Source: Bacteroidota bacterium (GTDB lineage: Bacteria; Bacteroidota; Bacteroidia; Flavobacteriales; Flavobacteriaceae). Taken from it: a stretch of DNA of 7,521 nt. How positions within the stretch are numbered: position 1 is the first letter of the stretch; the number at the start of each line of letters is the position of its first letter. Under the pieces are notes generated by a model. That model had not been told where the DNA came from and made no database searches. It saw nothing but the letters and a program-made list of their open reading frames with translations. The translations under genes were made by a program, and so were the position numbers. This document shows, in pieces, positions 1 to 6,359 of this stretch. The stretch is from the NCBI GenBank assembly GCA_022560715.1, contig JADFSQ010000086.1, positions 1 through 7,521 on the forward strand. The letters are read 5' to 3'.

Positions 1-983
1 ATAAGTTGCGTAACTCCATTTATCTGGCAAGCATATCTTAAGGCTACAAGGTCTAACCAGCCACAACGACGCGATCGTCCTGTTGTAGCTCCAAACTCGT
101 TGCCAACGCGTCCCATAGTTTCGCCATCTTCATCAAATAATTCGGTTGGAAAAGGACCCGAGCCAACTCTTGTGGTATAAGCTTTAAAAATACCAAAAAC
201 TTCTCCTATTTGGTTTGGTGCTACACCTAAACCTGTACAAGCGCCTGCAGCTGTTGTGTTAGATGAGGTTACAAATGGATAGGTTCCAAAATCGATATCT
301 AATAACGAGCCTTGTGCACCTTCAGCAAGTATGGATTCTCCTTTTTTTAGCGCTTGATAAATGTATTCTTCTGAGTCTATAAAGGCTAATTCTTTTAATG
401 TTTCAATAGCATTAAAAAATTCGGTTTCTAATTCTTCAAGATTATATTGTAAATCTACCTTGTAGAAAGCTATCATCCGTTCATGTTTATTTGCCAAAGC
501 TCGGTATTTTTCTTTCCAATGTTCTAATTCTAAATCGCCAACTCTAATTCCGTTACGTCCGGTTTTGTCCATGTACGTTGGTCCAATTCCTTTTAATGTG
601 GAGCCAATTTTTGCTTTTCCTTTCGCAATTTCACTTGCAGCATCTAACAATCGATGTGTTGGTAATATAAGATGAGATTTACGCGAAATACGTAGCGATT
701 TTTTGTAGTCTATATGGTGCTCATCTAATTTAATTAATTCATTTTTAAAAATCACAGGATCGATTACAACTCCGTTACCAACAAGATTTATGGCTTTTTC
801 ATGAAATATTCCTGACGGAATGGTATGTAAAACGTGTTTCATGCCATTAAAAACAAGCGTGTGTCCAGCATTTGGACCTCCTTGAAATCGAGCAATAATA
901 TTGTAGTTAGAGGTAAGTACATCAACAATTTTTCCTTTGCCTTCGTCTCCCCATTGCAAACCTAGTAGTAAATCTACTGTCAT
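1..983 (-). CDS. purA: Adenylosuccinate synthetase PurA, C-terminus cut off by the window edge
   Basis: PurA joins IMP and aspartate using GTP to give adenylosuccinate, the first committed step from IMP to AMP, in the cytoplasm. Translating the minus strand from the ATG at 981-983 gives 327 codons without a stop, running off the window; the family is usually about 420-430 residues, so roughly the last 95-100 are missing. Visible motifs are the GTP-binding loop GDEGKGK (residues 12-18, with the catalytic Asp at 13), GGPNAGHT with the catalytic His at 41, GIGPTYMDKTGRNGIR (132-147) and the substrate loop TTGRSRRCGW (300-309). Ser replaces the common Pro in that last motif. The start is firm because the P-loop falls at the usual distance from the N-terminus. 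Only 7 bp separate it from the stop of the Fur-like gene upstream and no promoter fits in between, so it is probably cotranscribed with that gene. Confidence 0.97.
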   Translation of the reverse strand, partial: MTVDLLLGLQWGDEGKGKIVDVLTSNYNIIARFQGGPNAGHTLVFNGMKHVLHTIPSGIFHEKAINLVGNGVVIDPVIFKNELIKLDEHHIDYKKSLRISRKSHLILPTHRLLDAASEIAKGKAKIGSTLKGIGPTYMDKTGRNGIRVGDLELEHWKEKYRALANKHERMIAFYKVDLQYNLEELETEFFNAIETLKELAFIDSEEYIYQALKKGESILAEGAQGSLLDIDFGTYPFVTSSNTTAAGACTGLGVAPNQIGEVFGIFKAYTTRVGSGPFPTELFDEDGETMGRVGNEFGATTGRSRRCGWLDLVALRYACQINGVTQL

Positions 984-990
984 TATGTAA

Positions 991-1443
991 TTAGTTAGAT
1001 GGTTGTTTTTTTGTGCCGTAAAAGTAGAGTGAATGATTATGAATGTTTATATTAAAAACTTCTTCGATAGTCTTTTTTATGGTTTGAATTCTCGGGTCGC
1101 AAAACTCAAAAACTTCTCCAGAATCCAAGATTATATGATCGTGTTGTCTATCGAAATACGATTTTTCGTAATACGCTTGATTTTGCCCAAACTGATGCTT
1201 TCTAACCAATGCACAATCTAATAATAATTCAATAGTATTATAAAGTGTTGCACGAGATACACGATACTTTTTATTTGTCATTTTAACATATAAGGATTCT
1301 ATATCAAAATGATCTTTACAATCGTAAATTTCTTGAAGAATAGCATAGCGTTCAGGTGTTTTTCTATGACCATTATCTTCTAAAAATTTAGTGAAGACAT
1401 TCTTTACAATACTTTGATTATCATTTTCAGTTTTAACATCCAT
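991..1443 (-). CDS. Fur-family metal-responsive transcriptional regulator lacking the structural zinc cysteines
   Basis: This 150-residue protein has the full Fur-family layout. An N-terminal winged helix (about 12-85) carries [12 protein letters not shown] and the recognition region [13 protein letters not shown] (62-74). A C-terminal dimerisation and metal domain (about 90-143) carries [15 protein letters not shown] and NHSLYFYG. By hand alignment to E. coli Fur, the His33/Glu81/His88/His90 site is kept (His45, Glu93, His101, His103). In the other site Asp89 and His125 are kept (Asp102, His137), but His87 and Glu108 align with Gln100 and Gln120. The CxxC that holds structural zinc is absent: this stretch is one residue shorter and reads LDSG. 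It is therefore a Fur relative whose metal and promoters cannot be named from sequence. It starts 26 bp after rel ends, has a candidate promoter there, and ends 7 bp before purA. Confidence 0.9.
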   Translation of the reverse strand: MDVKTENDNQSIVKNVFTKFLEDNGHRKTPERYAILQEIYDCKDHFDIESLYVKMTNKKYRVSRATLYNTIELLLDCALVRKHQFGQNQAYYEKSYFDRQHDHIILDSGEVFEFCDPRIQTIKKTIEEVFNINIHNHSLYFYGTKKQPSN

Positions 1444-1453
1444 AATTTCACTA

Positions 1454-1461
1454 CAAATTTA
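1454..1461 (-). promoter_or_regulatory. Candidate -7 box (TAAATTTG) of the Fur-like gene
   Basis: Read on the minus strand this is an exact match to the Bacteroidota -7 consensus TAnnTTTG, ending 10 bp before the ATG of the Fur-like gene, inside the 26-bp gap after rel. No TTTG -33 element is seen 19-21 bp further up. The box lies in a short dyad, AAATT-N5-AATTT, which could be an operator but is weak in AT-rich DNA. If active, the Fur-like gene and purA could be transcribed apart from rel with a very short leader. Confidence 0.4.
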
Positions 1462-1469
1462 AACAATTT

Positions 1470-3680
1470 TTAAACTCTATGTACTTTTTCAATACCATTA
1501 ATTTTTTTAATTCTATCCATTAATTTTTTAACCAGATTGTTGTGTTTTACAACGACTGTTATCTTTCCGGAAAACAATCCATGGTCTGTTTCGAAATTGA
1601 GACTTTTAATATTAACATGCATGTTTCCTGAAATAACTTTAGTAACTTCATTTACTAAACCTAAATTATCTATTCCTGTTATTTGAATAATTGCTGTGAA
1701 TTCTTGTTGTGTAGAATCTATCCATTTTGCTAATAAAATACGATAGGCATAATTAGATTGTAAACTCAAAGCATTCGGACAGTTTTTTTTGTGAATTTTA
1801 ATACCATCATTAATAGTTACAAATCCAAAAACAGAATCTCCTGGAATCGGATTACAGCAATTGGATAATTTATAATCTAAATGTTCTTCTTCTTTACCAA
1901 AAACAAGCATATCATATTTAGACGTAATTTCTTCTTTATCAATGTCAGGTGAGCTACTTGGTTTCCGAATTCTATTTTTTATAAAACTTACAAATATATT
2001 ACTACGAGAAGCCGCATAATCCTTAAGCATTTTATTGTCGATTGTACTAATGCCAACACGATAAAACAAGTCGAGACTTGTTTTTAGTTTAAAAAAGTTT
2101 ACAAGCTGGTTTATAGATTTTTCGTTAAGCGTAATTTTGAGTTGTTTTAATTTACGCCTTAAAATTTCTTTGCCTTGTATTGCAATTTCTTTTGTTTCTT
2201 CTTTTAAAGATGATTTTATTTTACTTCTCGCTCTTGCTGTAGTTGCATAATCTAACCAGTTTGCATTTGGTTTGGCATTATCGGAAGTTAAAATATCGAC
2301 TTGATCACCACTTTCTAAAGGATGGCTTAAAGGCACTAATTTTCCATTTACTTTTGCTCCACGAGTTCTCATTCCTACTTCGGTATGAATGCTAAATGCA
2401 AAGTCCAAAGGTGTTGCACCTTTTGGCAGCGATTTCAGGTCGCCTTTTGGTGTAAATACAAATATTTCTTTGGAATATAAGTTGAGTTTAAATTCCTCGA
2501 CAAAATCGACTGCGTTGATATCTGGATTTTCCAGAGCCTCTTGTAATTTATCTATCCAATCATCGAGTGTATCGTCTTTATTCGTTTTGCCTTCTTTATA
2601 TTTGTAATGTGCAGCATATCCTTTTTCTGCAATTTCGTTCATACGCTCACTACGAATTTGTACTTCAACCCAACGTCCTTTTGGTCCCATTACAGTAATA
2701 TGCAAGGCTTCGTAACCTGTAGATTTTGGCGACGAAATCCAATCGCGAAGTCGAATAGGATTTGGTCTGAAATGGTCTGTTACAATCGAATAAATTTTCC
2801 AGGCTAAAAACTTTTCATTTTCGATATCGCATTTATAAATAATCCGAACGGCAAACTTATCATAGACTTCCTCAAAAGTAACACCTTGCTTTACCATTTT
2901 ATGGCGAATGGAGTAAATGGATTTTGGTCTGCCTTTTATTTTATAATCAATATCTTCTTTATTGAGCGATGATTTAAGAATTTTACTGATTTCTTTAATA
3001 TAAGCGTCTTGTTCTTCTTTGCTTTCTTTTATTTTAGTAAAAATGTCGTTGTAAACTTCGGGTTCGGTGTATTTTAAACCAAGGTCTTCTAATTCGGTTT
3101 TAATATTATATAGCCCAATTCGGTGTGCTAATGGCGCATAAATGTATAAGGTTTCCGAAGCAATTTTTACCTGTTTATCAGGACGCATTGCTTCCATAGT
3201 TTGCATATTATGGAGTCTGTCGGCAATTTTAATGATAATTACCCGAACATCGTCATGCAAAGTCAACAACATTTTACGGAAGTTTTCGGCTTGGGTAGAA
3301 ACATCCATATCTTTTTTAAGAGAAGAAATTTTAGTTAAACCATCTACAATTCTTGCCACAGTTTCTCCAAAGAGTTGCTGTATGTCGTCTAAAGTGTAAT
3401 TCGGATTGTCTTCTACAACATCATGAAGTAGCGCAGCAGCAATTGAAGTGGCATCCATACCAATTTCTTGTGCTACAATTTTTGCAACTGCAATTGGATG
3501 AAAAATATAAGCTTCGCCCGATTTTCGGCGTTGGTCTTTATGCGCATCTACAGCTACATCAAAAGCAGAGCGTATCAGCTTTTTATCTTTTGCAGAGAGT
3601 GTTAAATAACTAACTCTTAAAAGTTTTCTGTACTGTTTTGCAATAGCTGCATTTTCTTTTTCTATCTCAACATCATTCAT
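1470..3680 (-). CDS. rel: Bifunctional (p)ppGpp synthetase/hydrolase (long RSH, Rel type)
   Basis: This cytoplasmic stringent-response enzyme makes pppGpp/ppGpp from ATP plus GTP/GDP and also hydrolyses them. At 736 residues it has the normal length of a long RSH. The HD hydrolase domain (about 35-200) looks active: metal ligands His61, His86-Asp87 and Asp154, with the ED pair at 90-91 and RLHN at 155-158. The synthetase domain (about 235-365) has GRPKS (250-254), TGYEALH (321-327) and EVQIR (339-343). The site that is RxKD in bifunctional enzymes and ExDD in E. coli RelA reads RLRD (310-313), i.e. the basic, bifunctional type. A TGS domain (about 403-465), a linker, a zinc-finger-like segment with Cys608-Cys609, His630 and Cys634, and a C-terminal ACT domain (about 658-736) follow. 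The Fur-like gene begins 26 bp downstream. The 250-bp upstream gap holds repeats and a weak promoter. Confidence 0.97.
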   Translation of the reverse strand: MNDVEIEKENAAIAKQYRKLLRVSYLTLSAKDKKLIRSAFDVAVDAHKDQRRKSGEAYIFHPIAVAKIVAQEIGMDATSIAAALLHDVVEDNPNYTLDDIQQLFGETVARIVDGLTKISSLKKDMDVSTQAENFRKMLLTLHDDVRVIIIKIADRLHNMQTMEAMRPDKQVKIASETLYIYAPLAHRIGLYNIKTELEDLGLKYTEPEVYNDIFTKIKESKEEQDAYIKEISKILKSSLNKEDIDYKIKGRPKSIYSIRHKMVKQGVTFEEVYDKFAVRIIYKCDIENEKFLAWKIYSIVTDHFRPNPIRLRDWISSPKSTGYEALHITVMGPKGRWVEVQIRSERMNEIAEKGYAAHYKYKEGKTNKDDTLDDWIDKLQEALENPDINAVDFVEEFKLNLYSKEIFVFTPKGDLKSLPKGATPLDFAFSIHTEVGMRTRGAKVNGKLVPLSHPLESGDQVDILTSDNAKPNANWLDYATTARARSKIKSSLKEETKEIAIQGKEILRRKLKQLKITLNEKSINQLVNFFKLKTSLDLFYRVGISTIDNKMLKDYAASRSNIFVSFIKNRIRKPSSSPDIDKEEITSKYDMLVFGKEEEHLDYKLSNCCNPIPGDSVFGFVTINDGIKIHKKNCPNALSLQSNYAYRILLAKWIDSTQQEFTAIIQITGIDNLGLVNEVTKVISGNMHVNIKSLNFETDHGLFSGKITVVVKHNNLVKKLMDRIKKINGIEKVHRV

Positions 3681-3684
3681 AAAA

Positions 3685-3716
3685 CTAAAGTAACAATAAG
3701 AATTTTAATAGGCAAT
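3685..3716 (-). promoter_or_regulatory. Candidate rel promoter (ATTG-N20-TACTTTAG)
   Basis: On the minus strand TACTTTAG (3685-3692) matches 7 of 8 positions of TAnnTTTG, and ATTG (3713-3716), a 3 of 4 match to the -33 TTTG, lies 20 bp upstream, which is the expected spacing. The -7 box ends only 4 bp before the rel ATG, so the mRNA would be leaderless or nearly so. No better match was found in the fic-rel gap. This is a pattern match only. Confidence 0.35.
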
Positions 3717-3765
3717 AGTTTTGTTTAGGATTTTTAAGTGAAAGAAATAAGATTTGTTTTGGAGG

Positions 3766-3796
3766 TTCGTTTAATGTTTATCAACTGTTAAACGAA
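3766..3796 (+). repeat. Perfect 9-bp inverted repeat overlapping the first 24-bp direct repeat
   Basis: TTCGTTTAA (3766-3774) is the exact reverse complement of TTAAACGAA (3788-3796), with 13 nt between. The right arm lies inside the first copy of the 24-bp direct repeat. The element lies about 85-115 bp upstream of the rel start, where an operator or RNA hairpin could act on rel. The orientation is arbitrary. Confidence 0.6.
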
Positions 3797-3825
3797 ATGT
3801 TTGTTTATCAACTGTTAAACGAAAT
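3775..3825 (+). repeat. Two perfect 24-bp direct repeats upstream of rel
   Basis: The 24 bases at 3775-3798 recur without mismatch at 3802-3825, separated by GTT, a period of 27 bp. Each copy contains GTTTATCAACTGTTAAAC, an imperfect dyad in which 14 of 18 positions are self-complementary (GTTTA-n-CA-nn-TG-n-TAAAC). A related piece, AACTGTTAAAA, recurs at 3883-3893. The second copy runs into a ten-T tract (3829-3838). Two dyads upstream of a gene suggest a protein-binding site, perhaps for control of rel. Two copies are too few for a CRISPR array. Confidence 0.75.
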
Positions 3826-3860
3826 TAGTTTTTTTTTTACAATGTCAAACATTTTGTTGC
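3819..3860 (+). repeat. fic-flanking direct repeat, copy A
   Basis: This 42-nt segment matches 4981-5024 on the other side of fic in the same orientation. The shared order is ACGAAA, a T tract, ACAA, then a 16-mer (3845-3860) that matches 5009-5024 at 15 of 16 positions. By hand alignment about 35 of 44 columns agree, with two small gaps. It overlaps the end of the second 24-bp repeat and lies 70 bp beyond the fic stop codon. Confidence 0.6.
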
Positions 3861-3861
3861 T

Positions 3862-3893
3862 TTTTAACATCAACTTGTCACTAACTGTTAAAA
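3862..3893 (-). repeat. Imperfect stem-loop in the fic-rel gap
   Basis: TTTTAACA and TGTTAAAA are exact reverse complements (3862-3869 and 3886-3893) with 16 nt between. In the fic transcript this hairpin would form about 38 nt after the stop codon. It has little GC and no U tract follows it on the minus strand, so it is a poor intrinsic terminator. It may protect the mRNA 3' end or simply reflect AT-rich sequence. Confidence 0.35.
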
Positions 3894-3930
3894 GTACTTA
3901 TTAAAAATTAACATTAAAATCGATATTGTT

Positions 3931-4896
3931 CTATAAATTGCTGTGTCCAATAATTATATATTTTGTTTTATTATTCTCGCCTTCTTTTTTGAATAGTTTC
4001 AATGTCACCCCTTTTTTTAAATCTCTGGTTGCTGTTGATGAAGAAATATTTTTAAAAATTTCCATATAATCTTTTCTGTAAAATTCAATTTTGTTCAACG
4101 AAATAAAATATTCTAATCTTTGAGTTGTATTAAAATTCCGATTGTTATACCTTAATAAACTACGTAGCGAGTTGTTTATTACTTCTAACATATATTCGAT
4201 GAATTTAGTCGATTTCCCAGCTTTGTCGCATTCGGAAAGCACTTGATAATATTGAGCTTGGTCTTTACTAATTAAAGCTTCAAAAGGTAAATGTTCAAAA
4301 ACAGGATATTTATCCTTTAATATTAAAGTCTGCCATAATCTTCCCATCCTTCCATTTCCGTCTAAAAAAGGATGTATAAATTCCATTTCATAATGAAAAA
4401 CACAGCTCTTAATCAAATCAATTTCTTCCGATTTTAAATAATTAAACAGGGTTTTCATTAAATATGGAATATTTTTAAAAGGAGGTGCCAAATGTTCTAA
4501 TCTCGACCCTTTAACAATTCCAACACCTTGTTTTCTATATTTTCCTGCATTATTAATTAAGCCACTCATTAATATTTTGTGAGCTTTTAAAAATGATTTT
4601 TCATTAGTTGATTTATAGCTTTCTAAACTATCGTAGATTTTGATTGCATTTAAAACTTCTTGGATGTCTTTTTGAGGTCCAATTATTCTTTTGTTTTCAA
4701 GTAAAGCAGTTATTTGTTTTTCAGAAAGTGTATTTCCTTCAATTTTTAGTGTAGAATGTATCGTTTTTATTTTATTCTGCTTTCGAAGTTGTGGAGAAGG
4801 CTTGTCTAAAAAATTTGCATTTATTTCGCCTAATTTTTCAGAAATAGAGGATATTAATTTTAAAATTGTTGGAGTAATGTCATAAGGCGGCTTCAT
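3931..4896 (-). CDS. fic: Class II Fic protein (AMPylase) with C-terminal winged helix
   Basis: Fic enzymes usually transfer AMP from ATP to a hydroxyl on a target protein; the target here is unknown. With the chosen ATG the protein has 321 residues. The catalytic motif HPFLDGNGRMGR (175-186) is complete: His175, Asp179, Asn181, Arg183, Arg186. The inhibitory motif TLKIEGN (49-55) lies N-terminal to the Fic core, which makes it class II, self-inhibited by Glu53, so no separate antitoxin is needed. GKYRKQGVGIVKG followed by APPF fits the substrate flap. Residues about 257-317, including STATRDLKKG, look like the winged helix seen at the end of many such proteins. The reading frame extends upstream to a TTG at 4935, but that lies upstream of the likely -7 box, and MKPPYDITP is a typical Fic start, so I chose 4896. 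GC is about 28% (3961-4860), the lowest of the genes counted. Confidence 0.92.
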   Translation of the reverse strand: MKPPYDITPTILKLISSISEKLGEINANFLDKPSPQLRKQNKIKTIHSTLKIEGNTLSEKQITALLENKRIIGPQKDIQEVLNAIKIYDSLESYKSTNEKSFLKAHKILMSGLINNAGKYRKQGVGIVKGSRLEHLAPPFKNIPYLMKTLFNYLKSEEIDLIKSCVFHYEMEFIHPFLDGNGRMGRLWQTLILKDKYPVFEHLPFEALISKDQAQYYQVLSECDKAGKSTKFIEYMLEVINNSLRSLLRYNNRNFNTTQRLEYFISLNKIEFYRKDYMEIFKNISSSTATRDLKKGVTLKLFKKEGENNKTKYIIIGHSNL

Positions 4897-4897
4897 A

Positions 4898-4923
4898 TTG
4901 ATGCTATCATTTGATGCTATCAA
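4898..4923 (-). promoter_or_regulatory. Doubled palindrome, putative operator of fic
   Basis: The 11-bp palindrome TGAT-N3-ATCA occurs twice in tandem with a 13-bp period (units TTGATGCTATCA at 4898-4909 and 4911-4922), ending 1 bp before the fic ATG. The whole 26 bp is symmetric except at the two 3-bp centres and the central TT. It shares 3 bp with a perfect -7 box. A dimeric regulator bound here would block initiation. The winged helix of Fic is the obvious candidate, by inference only. Confidence 0.6.
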
Positions 4924-4928
4924 AGATA
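4921..4928 (-). promoter_or_regulatory. Candidate -7 box (TATCTTTG) of fic
   Basis: This is an exact match to TAnnTTTG on the minus strand, ending 24 bp before the ATG at 4896. It would give a leader of about 15-20 nt made almost entirely of the doubled palindrome. No clear TTTG -33 element is seen 19-21 bp upstream. It supports a start at 4896 rather than the TTG at 4935, which lies upstream of it. Confidence 0.5.
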
Positions 4929-4980
4929 CAATCAATTTATAATTTTATGAAGTTTTGCGTTTTTTTATTGGGTATCTTGA

Positions 4981-5024
4981 ACGAAACTTGGGTTTTTTTC
5001 CGACAAATTCAAACATTTAGTTGC
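4981..5024 (+). repeat. fic-flanking direct repeat, copy B
   Basis: This is the partner of 3819-3860, in the same orientation, starting 1 bp beyond the M48 stop codon and lying between that gene and fic. It is 44 nt long, with ACGAAA, a seven-T tract, CCG, ACAA and the 16-mer at 5009-5024 that differs from copy A at a single base. The offset between copies is about 1.16 kb, spanning fic and its promoter. Confidence 0.6.
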
Positions 5025-5025
5025 A

Positions 5026-6258
5026 TCACAACTTCAAATTCCTAACGCGTTGTAACAATGTTGGATGCGAGTAATGCATAAACACATAGGCTTTATGTGG
5101 TGTTAAATTGCTTAAACTATTTTTAGATAGTTTTTTTAACGAACTGATTAAAGGTTCAGCTTTATAGGTTTTTTTTGCATAATCATCAGCTTGATATTCA
5201 AATTTGCGAGAAAAATGATTCATAATAAGCCCAGTAATTTCACTTATTGGACTGTACAACATTCCGAAAGCAATTAAACCAATATGAAAACTTGGTATTT
5301 CTACACCTAATGCATTAGAAAGTAATGGGTTTGAAATCAATAATGATAAAATATATAACGTAAATCCTGTGAGCAAAATTGAAGCAACAAGATTAAAAAT
5401 AATATGCTTCTTTTTGTAATGCCCAACTTCGTGAGCCAACACAGCTACAATTTCTTCTTCTTCTAAATCGTTAATCAAGGTATCATAAAGTGTCACCCGT
5501 TTTTCGCTTCCAAATCCTGAAAAATAGGCATTGGCTTTGGTACTTCGTTTTGAACCATCTATCACAAATATTTTGTCGAGTTTAAAGCCTACAGATTTGG
5601 CATACGCTGAAATTTTGTTTCTCAATTCACCTTCTTCAAGAGGTGTTTGTTTGTTGAATATTGGCACAATAAGTCGCGAATAAAACATATTCATAAATAC
5701 TGAAAATACAGTTACTAAAGCCCAGGCATATAACCAGAAAGCATTTCCGGTAAACTCATAAAACCAAACAATTAGTGCCAGAATGCCACCACCAAGAATA
5801 GCCATTATTAGCAATCCTTTTATTTTATCTAAAACAAAAATTTTCTTTGTGCTTTTATTAAATCCGAATTTTTCTTCAATCACAAACGTTTTATAATAAG
5901 AGAAAGGCGTTGTTATAATATCACTTCCAATCATTATAATTCCGAAGAAAATTAAGGCAATTACAATGTTGTTATCGCTGTAATTTCTTGCTATATTATC
6001 TATAAATTCAAAACCGTCAAAATAAAAAAATGCCAATGTAAGTACAAGAGAAAATGTTGAAGTTAAGACACCAAACTTGTAGTTTGTTTGTTTGTAGGAT
6101 TGCGATTTCTTGTATTCGGTTTCGTCATAAACATCTTGTAATTCGAGAGGTAAAGCGTCATTATAATGTTTTGCATTTAGTGCATCAAGAATTTTATCAA
6201 TAATAAAGTTGATAATTAAAATGGCAATAATGATGTATAATAAATTCGTTGCACTCAT
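5026..6258 (-). CDS. M48-family membrane zinc metalloprotease, Ste24/CAAX-protease-like
   Basis: The 410-residue protein follows the plan of Ste24-type proteases, which cut substrates inside or next to the membrane. An N-terminal M48_N-type region contains FVIEEKFGFNKST (125-137). The zinc motif HEVGH (276-280) supplies His276 and His280 with catalytic Glu277, and EYQAD (354-358) supplies the third ligand Glu354. KRSTKANAYFSGFG (237-250), upstream of the active site, is also typical. About seven hydrophobic segments are visible: 6-22, 63-81, 97-112, 147-167, 173-192, 286-307 and 324-345. No signal peptide is needed, as the first segment anchors the protein. Eukaryotic Ste24 removes residues from prenylated CAAX proteins. 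Bacteria generally lack that pathway, so membrane protein quality control is likelier, by inference. The trmH-like gene ends 83 bp upstream, so the two may be cotranscribed; fic follows downstream. Confidence 0.93.
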   Translation of the reverse strand: MSATNLLYIIIAILIINFIIDKILDALNAKHYNDALPLELQDVYDETEYKKSQSYKQTNYKFGVLTSTFSLVLTLAFFYFDGFEFIDNIARNYSDNNIVIALIFFGIIMIGSDIITTPFSYYKTFVIEEKFGFNKSTKKIFVLDKIKGLLIMAILGGGILALIVWFYEFTGNAFWLYAWALVTVFSVFMNMFYSRLIVPIFNKQTPLEEGELRNKISAYAKSVGFKLDKIFVIDGSKRSTKANAYFSGFGSEKRVTLYDTLINDLEEEEIVAVLAHEVGHYKKKHIIFNLVASILLTGFTLYILSLLISNPLLSNALGVEIPSFHIGLIAFGMLYSPISEITGLIMNHFSRKFEYQADDYAKKTYKAEPLISSLKKLSKNSLSNLTPHKAYVFMHYSHPTLLQRVRNLKL

Positions 6259-6279
6259 AATTTTAAAATTTCAATGTTA

Positions 6280-6307
6280 AAATCCCAAAATCGTTGCATT
6301 GGGATTT
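6280..6307 (-). terminator. Hairpin between the RNA methyltransferase and M48 genes
   Basis: A perfect 9-bp stem, AAATCCCAA (6280-6288) with TTGGGATTT (6299-6307), encloses 10 nt. In the minus-strand transcript it lies just downstream of the RNA methyltransferase gene and 21 bp before the M48 start, and only a short U-rich stretch follows. It could be a weak terminator or attenuator, or part of the M48 leader. Confidence 0.35.
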
Positions 6308-6330
6308 GATATTTGGGAATTGACTTTTTT

Positions 6331-6359
6331 CAAAGAAATTTTTACAAAAAATTTCTTTG
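6331..6359 (+). terminator. Perfect 13-bp hairpin followed by T7, overlapping the RNA methyltransferase stop
   Basis: CAAAGAAATTTTT (6331-6343) pairs exactly with AAAAATTTCTTTG (6347-6359) across a 3-nt loop. On the plus strand seven T follow (6360-6366), the layout of an intrinsic terminator, although no plus-strand gene is visible. On the minus strand A6 follows, so it is less fit to end the methyltransferase transcript. It covers the last five codons and the stop of that gene. Confidence 0.45.

Noticed and set aside
1033..3613. Plus-strand open frames of 62-86 codons at 1033-1221, 2389-2607, 2607-2807, 3142-3399 and 3353-3613
   Set aside because: They lie fully antisense inside the Fur-like and rel genes, show no recognisable motifs, and disagree with two confidently identified proteins.
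3775..3825. CRISPR array
   Set aside because: There are only two repeats, the gap between them is 3 bp, and no cas gene is present.
3775..3825. Replication origin with DnaA boxes
   Set aside because: TTATCAACT matches the box TTATCCACA at only 7 of 9 positions, occurs only twice, and there is no dnaA, AT-rich unwinding cluster or replication gene nearby.
3829..3838. Intrinsic terminator at the ten-T tract
   Set aside because: The T tract would act on plus-strand RNA, where no gene exists; on the strand of fic it reads as an A tract.
3931..4896. Fic toxin-antitoxin pair
   Set aside because: No small antitoxin gene adjoins fic, and the inhibitory TLKIEGN motif is within the Fic protein itself, so it is a single-protein class II enzyme.
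3819..5024. Insertion sequence carrying fic
   Set aside because: The flanking repeats are direct and imperfect, not terminal inverted repeats, and there is no transposase.
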